Positions 57,340-64,000 of a stretch of 64,000 nucleotides of DNA are shown here, one piece after another. The stretch is taken from assembly GCA_021613335.1 (NCBI GenBank), contig JAJTWR010000284.1, positions 1 to 64,000 on the forward strand, given 5' to 3'. The stretch comes from Whitmania pigra. Lineage: Eukaryota; Annelida; Clitellata; Hirudinida; Haemopidae. Under the pieces are notes generated by a model. That model had not been told where the DNA came from, made no database searches, and saw nothing but the letters and a program-made list of their open reading frames with translations. The translations under genes were made by a program, and so were the position numbers. The stretch's first letter is position 1. Each line of letters opens with the position of its first letter.

Positions 57340-58575
57340 CCATGTTCAGAGGCAGGTTCCAGCTGTGAGCAATGTTTGATATACTTCCTTAAAGCCATTC
57401 TATATTGGAATTGCATTGCACTAATTATTATTGGGCATACAAATTAAAATTGCAAACTAAGATCTCACTAAGGAGGTGCAATATTGTGAAGAACTTTTGG
57501 GAATAAGTAGAGGTAGCATGCTGTTTATTTATTGGTGCCTGATCTAGATGGTGTATCAGAGCTTGTGTAATAAAAATTATGTTAGCCCACCAAAAATACA
57601 CAACCTATATGGATGAGACTTGCTCTTGATTAAGAATGACTTGAAATGGTTTTTTTCTGAAATTTTTGCTAGATGGATTAGCATCTATGCTTTTGCTTTC
57701 AGATGTTGAGTAAGGCTCAACAAGCTGTTTTTGTTTGCTTATTAGTATTTGTAGTGATTTAATGGGTGGCACTTTAAGACATTTGATTCTTTGCTTGATC
57801 ATTTTTAAATGAATTGTTTGCATTGTGAGTGTAATATGGAGGCAGCACAAGCATGAACTGCATAATTAAAATATTTGAAAAATAACTTGCATATATTTGC
57901 TAACAGGTAGAATGCTGTTAAACAATAGCGGGAACAACCATGATTTTCCAAACTGCATTGTGATGGGGGATCGTCATACACTCAAGATCATCTGAGAGTG
58001 ATTGTCTTGATGTAAGTTTGTGTAACTAGATGTCTGCTTAACCAGAGATCATACATGAAAGGGAAGGGTAGATTAACAAAATCTTAAGCTTGTGCAGATT
58101 ATAATTTAATTGTTGTTGTTGTTGCTATACTTTAAATGAAGTTCATTAAATACATTTTAACACTGCATTAAAAGTGTTTCATAATGTTATGATGATTTTG
58201 AGAATCTTACATTTTGTTCAGTTATTTGTAATACTATGTATGTTTGTTTTTTTTATCTTTCAGTTTATGCTGAAAGGGTGATTGGATGATTTAATTTCAA
58301 TCTGTGATTTGATTGAACTCTAATTTTACAGTATCACATGAGTGTGAGTCTATAAAAAGGTAAAACCAGGATTTCTGTGAGTCCAGCCTTCCCCCAATGG
58401 CCTGCCATTTCCAGAGAATTTGTATTGGCATTGAAAGCCTCTAAAGATGGCATCACGGCCATGGTTGTTGTGGCCTCAGCCTGGGCACTTGGGAGTTGTA
58501 GTGAAATCTGATAGGCTGACTTATATTGGTAATATTTCATTATGATGTGCAGTTACATTTGAATAAGAATAATAT

Positions 58576-61389
58576 AAAAATGATTCTATAATCATTGGAA
58601 AAATCTTTGATCGTGTTCAAAAGAGTATATTCGATAAGAGATCCCCAAAGTTTTGCTTCTTCTGAAGTCTCGATAGGCCATGCAAGAGAAATTAATTTCA
58701 TTAAATTGCTGCAAAAGAATAACGGACTGAATCATGATGTGATGAGGAAAGCAAGCTATCAGTGGCAGTTAAATTCGAAATTCATGAATTCATGGGAAAA
58801 ATAGTCTAATTTCAATCTACCATCTATAAATAAAATCAAATTTTACAAAAACATATTTTATTTAAAAATTCGAGAAACAAAAAAAATGCAAACCGTTTAA
58901 GATGTGTCCAAAGAGTTAACTCAAATTCATAGAGTAATTTGAACATATAATTTATTGATTTTTGGGTATCAGCGACATCAAGAATTATATCGACATTCTG
59001 CTACATTATTTATTTTTAACTGGAGTCGGTTGATGAATAGATGTAGGGCAAAATTGGTCATTAGAGCTAAAATTAAGCTACATTTTTTTGATCGGTGGGA
59101 AACGCAGGCTTTAAATCAAACGTGGATTGTGGAGCTGGTAATTTCTGGAGGGTATCCCGGAGACTTCTGGGATTTTATAATGATTGATGAAGAGGTGGAG
59201 CCTGTGAGCGTCGGAGCATTTTTCTTGGCTTAGGCAGAGTAAGAAAAGAAATTTGGGAACTTGGTGGGCAGCGTAACGAGTAAAGTTATATAGCATTTGG
59301 TGATAGATGCATAAATCACAGGGGACAGACTATTTGCTGGGGGTTAGTGACGACGGGTTTTCCACCTCCGCATGCGACCCCACACACCACCAAATTTCTG
59401 AAAGGCTGATATAATACCGTGCACCGCCCCTCTGTGAACAACTGAGCTCCCTCAGCAAGACTTGCTACAAGTTGATTCTCAGAGTGAGCCAAGCTGAACC
59501 ACTTGAACTCTTAGCCAAAGGAATCCACAGACTCCAAATATAAGACCCATCATCCATTGTCAGACTAACATTGCAAAACAACCACATTGAAGGTGAAGGA
59601 GTTTTATTCTAATAAGATTTATTCATTTTTAACAGTAGCATGGAAATCAAAGATACAAACTTTATTCAGCAGCAACATGCTTGATTCTTCAATGTAACAA
59701 ACAACAAAATATCTAATGTCTTAAAGTGATAATTATTAATCATCAAGAATATAATGTCGATGAATTTAATGAATCTAAGAATTGAGATTTTGGAATTATT
59801 AACTGAGACAAATGTGAGCTTGTATAAAATAAAAAAAATTCACGGCATGCCATGTTTTGTGCCTAAATCGGAATAAGCCACAACATAAATCTGTTTCAAA
59901 GAATACAAATGTAAATCTTCAACCAGTTTAAATTGCATCTTTCATTCCATTGCATCTGGAGTCTTCATATGCTAATGTCACCATCCTGTGAAATCATGTA
60001 AAAATAACATTGTGAATAAAAATACACTTTATTACTACTAAATAAATGAATTAAAAAGAAATAAGCTAGTGGGACATTGGCATAATGTTGACAATGGTGG
60101 AGACCCAAACTGTGACACAATATAAAGTGCGTTACAAATTCATTTCAAGAAATTTTTTCCGAAGATAAACATTATATACCAAATAACTCAAAATTGCTGG
60201 ATCAAACAGTAATGAAAATTGCTTATAGGATTAAATAATTAATTAAAAGCTGAATAGTAGTAAAATAAAATAGTGATTTCTGCATCAGGACAAAAATCCA
60301 CCACCTTCAAAAGCAAAAATACTACCATTATGTCCTCCAGGTTTTTCATTCCTGAGAATCGGACTTTTTGGACTGGAAAACATTCAAGCTGGATGTGTTC
60401 CTTAGGTCTATGACCCTGCGGTAATTATTTTAATTGCTTCTAACTGTCGAGATGTTAACAACTGAAGCAGTTTGAAAACAAAACAACAAATAATGAGATA
60501 ACTAAGACATCACATTCCTGATTTTAACAAGTCTCAAAATTTAATCAACAAACTTGGCTGTGTTGGTAAACTGCCTGATCGACACATTATCAGGCATCAA
60601 AAAGTTTATACACTGCTTATAACCATGTTTTTTACAACTTGCAAATTCTCTTTCCACGACTTCCAATTTTGTTTTCTGGTATTCTCACAATGCTATATCA
60701 GCATATTTGTATAAACATAACCATCCTACCATAATTTATAAATAACATGCTCACCTTAAACAAATTCTTGAAATTTCTACCTTCTAATGAAGTTGCTTTT
60801 TGGTCCCTTACTAAAAGGCATGTTGACAACCAGCATCAGCATAATACATCAGAAAAAGTAGTTCAGTAATACATAAAATTCGATAAAGTTTTGGGTTGGT
60901 GGGTGCCAATGTGCATCTTCACCAGAAAAGATCTCAAGTATAAAATATTGTGCCTACAAAGTATTTATTAAATATCTGAGAATGACATTTGACTAAATCT
61001 ATAACTGGCTCCTTGAAATTTATTAACACCACTGATTTTATTGCCCTTATAATGGGAAGGAATACATAAGAATAATAAAAGATAGGTATTTGAGGTCAAT
61101 TATAGATAGATCAACTAGCTGATGTTTCCACGAGAGATCATGTAATGCACGAAAAAGAAGTCTCCTGCTCTTTATTTAAATCCGCACATGTTTACACTAT
61201 TTCACAAGCATTACTAAAATCAAGTAAGTATGAAATCAAAACAATTAAAGAGGAAAAGCAGGGTCAGGGCATGTCAGATCCCACCACTGATTCTGAATGG
61301 GTTGATCAAACTTAATTTTGACTGACCCTGCCATTGGCTTTAAAAGTACAGATCACAAAGAAAAACGATTTAGTCCTATCAATTGCTGG
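58576..61389. other. AT-rich sequence without supported gene
   Basis: A few short frames (for example 58955-59233, 92 codons) have no recognisable domain. 58800-58900 may still be weakly related to the sequence after unit A (23260-23330). No RNA gene or terminal repeat recognised. Confidence 0.3.
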
Positions 61390-61480
61390 TGTCGATGCAA
61401 TGTAATTCAGTGCACTGAACGTCAATATGAAGAAATTCAAAAATAGCATGAATAAACAGCAGGAGTAACTATGCCGACTC
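61390..61480 (+). rRNA. 28S fragment, decayed R2 upstream flank
   Basis: GTGTCGATGCAATGTAATTC, CTGAACGTCAATATGAAGAA and CAGGAGTAACTATGCCGACT align with the 28S region before the R2 site, with about a dozen changes and a small deletion. Followed by a 20-bp scrap and a second copy of the flank. Confidence 0.8.
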
Positions 61481-61503
61481 TGTAACAAACTTCAGGCTGC
61501 TCA

Positions 61504-61577
61504 GGGGTGTCGAGTGCTCTGGACGTGAAGAAATTCCAAAGAGCGCGGGTAAACGGTGGGAGTAACAATGACTCTTT
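61504..61577 (+). rRNA. 28S fragment, R2 upstream flank (second copy)
   Basis: GAGTGCTCTGGACGTGAAGA, GCGCGGGTAAACGGTGGGAG and TAACAATGACTCTTTT match the 28S flank closely. The next base enters R2-A endonuclease sequence, not a 5' UTR. Confidence 0.9.
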
Positions 61578-62958
61578 TGACACGTGTTGCGGTACTAAAA
61601 ACTTCCTCTGCCTGCTTCACATTAGGGCTGCCAGCCTCTACACGTCAGCCAGAGCTGCACGAGGCAGACCGGATGCCTCTACGCTTTGTAAAGCTGGATG
61701 TTGGCAACAGGATGACTTGAGCCACCGGATTCAGGTGTGCTCTTTGGGTGCGAGATTGCGGACGCAGAGTCACAATATAGTCACCAAGAAATGTGCTGCA
61801 GTTTTGAAAGAACAGAGCTACCACTTCTGGTTGGAGCCCCACATCCCCACCTCGCTAGGTTACCGCATTCCGTACCTAGTTGCTACCAACGAAACACACA
61901 TATCCTGCTTGATACCACCATTGTCAGGGACAAAGCCAAGCAGCGTTCGCATAATGCCCAGCGGAAAATCGAATTTGATAAGATTCAGAACCTCTATAAA
62001 GAGTCCTGGATTGTGTGCAAGGCCCATTCTAGACAGGGAAAAACCCACATCGAGTGATTTGTTTTTGACTGAAATGACAGAGTATTGGGGGAAGGGAATC
62101 TTTGAGCATCCTTCCGTTCCAGATACCCGCGATCCTCTTCCTATTTCTCTCCATTCCAATATTGCAGACCCCATTACATTATAAGACACTCACCTTGCAC
62201 TTCAGCAATTTCCTAAATCTGCTCCGGGGATTGACAGCATAGCCAAAAAACATTTTACGGCTATACCTTCGGCATCCCTGTGTGCCCACATGAACCTATG
62301 GCTATTAACGGGAACACCTCTGTCTCAATTCAAGATCTCCAGAGTAGTGACCATCCCAAAAGTTGATTGTACAACTAACCCTGCAGAAACCCGTCCCATT
62401 GCTGTAGGCCCTGTAATAGCCAGGCTCTTTCATAAAATTCTTTCTAAGAGACTTCTACAAGCCTGGCCTATTGATGCCCAACAAAAAAGGTTTATGGCGG
62501 AACACAGTGTAGGGAGTCACACCTGGGCGATAGACTCAATAATTAGAATGTATAAACAGAGTCCTACGATTGCGAAAGTTTTTTTCGTCGATATTAAAAA
62601 GGCCTTTGACAGTGTTTCTCACCATACCCTTTTGGCAGCGGCGAAGAGGATGGGCGCTTCACCTATACTCCTTCGATATTTACATCTCCTTCACCGAGAC
62701 TGTTTACAACCAAGGTCGTTCAACTACCAGTGTGACCCATAAGCCCTTGTTGTTCCAATGTTAGCATTCTTGCCAGGTGCGTTGTGTGTTGGGACCTGTT
62801 AAGTTTTGTGGGGCCAGCACCCCATCGGCTACTCGGCGGGCTTACGTCAAGCCTAGCGGACGTTGAAATTGCGCTAAAGCGCCAGCGATGCAGATCAGCT
62901 GCGTTGGCTAGTATGGTATGCGTTGCTGGTGCAGACGAAAGAGTCATTCGAGATAAAC
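61578..62958 (+). pseudogene. Mosaic R2: A endonuclease, B linker, A RT, other 3' end
   Basis: Block 1 (61578 to about 61940) is A-type: RAASLYTSARAARGRP, CCHC knuckle CKAGCWQQDDLSHRIQVC, and the RLE, in which the catalytic PD reads PY (YRIPYLVA). Block 2 (about 61941-62095) is B-type linker, matching 6125-6275. Block 3 (about 62096-62740) returns to A: RT from the EHPSVPDTRDPLP segment through ETRPIAVGPVIARLFHKI to FFVDIKKAFDSVSHHTLLAA. Block 4 (62741-62958) is a GC-rich 3' region matching no other R2 here; it ends at the 28S tag and might be the B 3' UTR. The endonuclease lies before RT, the reverse of normal order. Confidence 0.82.
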
Positions 62959-62982
62959 TAGCCAAATGCCTCGTCATCTAAT
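62959..62982 (+). rRNA. 24-bp 28S tag, R2 downstream flank
   Basis: TAGCCAAATGCCTCGTCATC then TAAT, a perfect 24-bp match to the start of the R2 downstream flank. Lineage B coding sequence resumes immediately after it. Confidence 0.9.
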
Positions 62983-63466
62983 CCTTCGATGCCATCAAAT
63001 CGCACCGGAAAATTGCGGCATATCAAGAATATAAAGAAATACATATGCGCCATCTGGGAGCCTATTCCTACCTTGACGGTAAAGGTAGATTCACAGAGCC
63101 AAGTGGTCACCACCCCACCTATGAAAACGATTGCTCAGCCTGCACCAGTTCAGGCTATCCGTTATGAAGAACGTGATAGCTGGAGACCCAATTATAGAGG
63201 CTGAGCTGAAACAAGAGGGTATGCCCAAAATTAATCGTGAGATCGGGAAAGTCATTCCCAGGTTAGAGTATGACCTTCTGATCAAGATTCGCAAGAGCAG
63301 GGTTTACGTAATGCTTTTCCATGAAGCCCGGGAACGACAGGCGTGCCAAATGGCTGTTATTGCTCAAGATTACGAAGTACTACATGAGAGCATCGTTGAG
63401 GGGTGTGACCCTTCTGACTCAGATACAACGATAGCTTATGACGCAAGTGCAGTCTTGCATGATGGG
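62983..63466 (+). pseudogene. R2-B copy 2, Myb-end to linker fragment
   Basis: It corresponds to R2-B copy 1 from about 5230 (CATCAAATCGCACCGGAAAA against the Myb end) to about 5690 (AYDASAVLHDG). The reading is split over two frames. Motifs include INREIGKVIPRLEYDLLIKI and ESIVEGCDPSDSDTT. It is cut by an hAT at about 63467. Confidence 0.82.
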
Positions 63467-64000
63467 CATAGGCGCCAACTTAAGGGGGGCAAAGCATTTT
63501 TTGCCCCCCCACCAAATAATTTTTTAGAGGGGCAACGTATCATTTTGCCCCCCCCCCCAATAATTTTCAACTTCTGCCACAGCTGAACGATCTTTCTCGG
63601 GACTTCGGAGGTTAAAAACTTACCTTAGATCAACAATGGGTCAAAAGCGGCTTAATTATCGATTCTTCAGTTTCACAAGGATTTTGCAAATGAAATGAAC
63701 TTAGATGACGTTATTAACGAATTTATTTCAAGAAATGAGAAGCGAAAATTAACTTTTTATATGTAAAAATTGTTTATGTACGATCTTTTGTTATTGAGAG
63801 AGCATTTGTTATTTATGCTCTAACAAACAAACCGTTAGAGTCATTGTTATAATTTTATTTCTTCTCTTTTAATTTGTAAATAAAGAGCATTCACAGAGTT
63901 ACAAATTTTTGCTTTACTTGTAGTAATTATTTTAAAATTTCAATATCCTCATGCGCACGCCGTTTTGCAAAATTGGGTTTTTTACTAGTTTCTATGAAAA
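63467..64000 (+). mobile_element. hAT element (partial, runs off the window)
   Basis: The left end GCATAGGCGCCAACTTAAGG with a C/G-rich subterminal region interrupts R2-B. Frame 63570-63698 encodes the hAT dimerisation motif TATAERSFSGLRRLKTYLRS then MGQKRLNYRFFSFTRI and a stop. A 3' AATAAA-like string lies near 63878. The right terminus was not identified. The rest of the transposase is absent. Confidence 0.75.

Larger units (their letters stand above)
44843..58575 (+). repeat. Long repeat unit B (paralogue of 16345-22940)
   Basis: It has the same order of anonymous segments as unit A, expanded by insertions: hAT at 45034, hAT at 46533 with a SINE inside it, and a block of minus-strand R2 copies and 28S tags between about 49826 and 56280. 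The segment 51678-52118 is a second copy of the region at about 49150-49400, matching unit A 18265-18700 closely, so part of the unit was duplicated again. The Mag-like element sits exactly at its left border. Confidence 0.75.

Noticed and set aside
61507..61580. Open frame running through the 28S flank (VKKFQRARVNGGSN) into R2 coding sequence, also at 4460 and 54350
   Set aside because: The 28S sequence happens to be open in this frame, so the same peptide appears at every flank. It follows from rRNA sequence and is not evidence for a real fusion protein.
1..64000. CRISPR array, operons or bacterial genes
   Set aside because: The 21-bp and 165-bp repeats are contiguous tandem repeats without spacers, and rRNA and transposon content is eukaryotic.

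Overview
The window is repeat-rich, AT-biased metazoan DNA, most likely from an invertebrate; I cannot name the species. It contains fragments of eukaryotic 18S and 28S rRNA genes, R2-type non-LTR retrotransposons that carry the 28S target sequence, Ty3/gypsy (Mag-like) elements, hAT transposons with 8-bp target duplications, a Penelope-like element, tRNA-derived SINEs and a degenerate CCCTAA tract. I see no ordinary host gene that I can support. The picture fits heterochromatin beside an rDNA locus, or an rDNA graveyard.

The dominant theme is R2. At least five lineages (my labels A to E) appear as about ten broken copies on both strands, joined to short pieces of the 28S R2 insertion site. 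These are either the upstream flank (ending ...ATGACTCTCTT) or the downstream flank (starting TAGCCAAATGCC). Plus strand: A copy 1 (974-4310), B copy 1 (4526-6938), C copy 1 (7048-10898), A copy 2 (10899-12872), A copy 3 (25239-29676), an A/B mosaic (61578-62958) and B copy 2 (62983-63466). Minus strand: E and A fragments (49889-51501), D (52119-52863), C copy 2 (52947-54318), E (54388-55640) and an older E copy (to 56280). R2 proteins normally recognise the 28S site through an N-terminal zinc finger and Myb domain, nick it with a restriction-like endonuclease (RLE), and prime reverse transcription there. All these domains can be found here, but no single copy is intact.

Layout. 1-900 is a satellite. 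974-13043 is a head-to-tail train of R2 copies, one carrying an hAT. 13240-15985 holds minus-strand gypsy and LINE remains. 16345-22940 is long repeat unit A, with a Penelope-like element and an hAT inserted in it. 24486-31345 is scrambled rDNA: an 18S 3' part fused to R2-A copy 3, a 28S middle piece, an hAT remnant and the 28S 3' end in opposite orientation. 31490-40518 is mostly AT-rich DNA with gypsy gag, R2-junction and SINE remnants. 40519-44842 is a complete young Mag-like gypsy element with identical LTRs and a 4-bp target duplication. 44843-58575 is repeat unit B, a diverged paralogue of unit A swollen by hAT, SINE and minus-strand R2 insertions. 61390-64000 is another R2 mosaic, ending in an hAT.

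The genes do not form a host pathway. They are independent selfish elements, several of them nested. The most unusual observations are the mosaic R2 copies separated by minimal 28S target tags, and the direct 18S-R2 fusion at 25238/25239.
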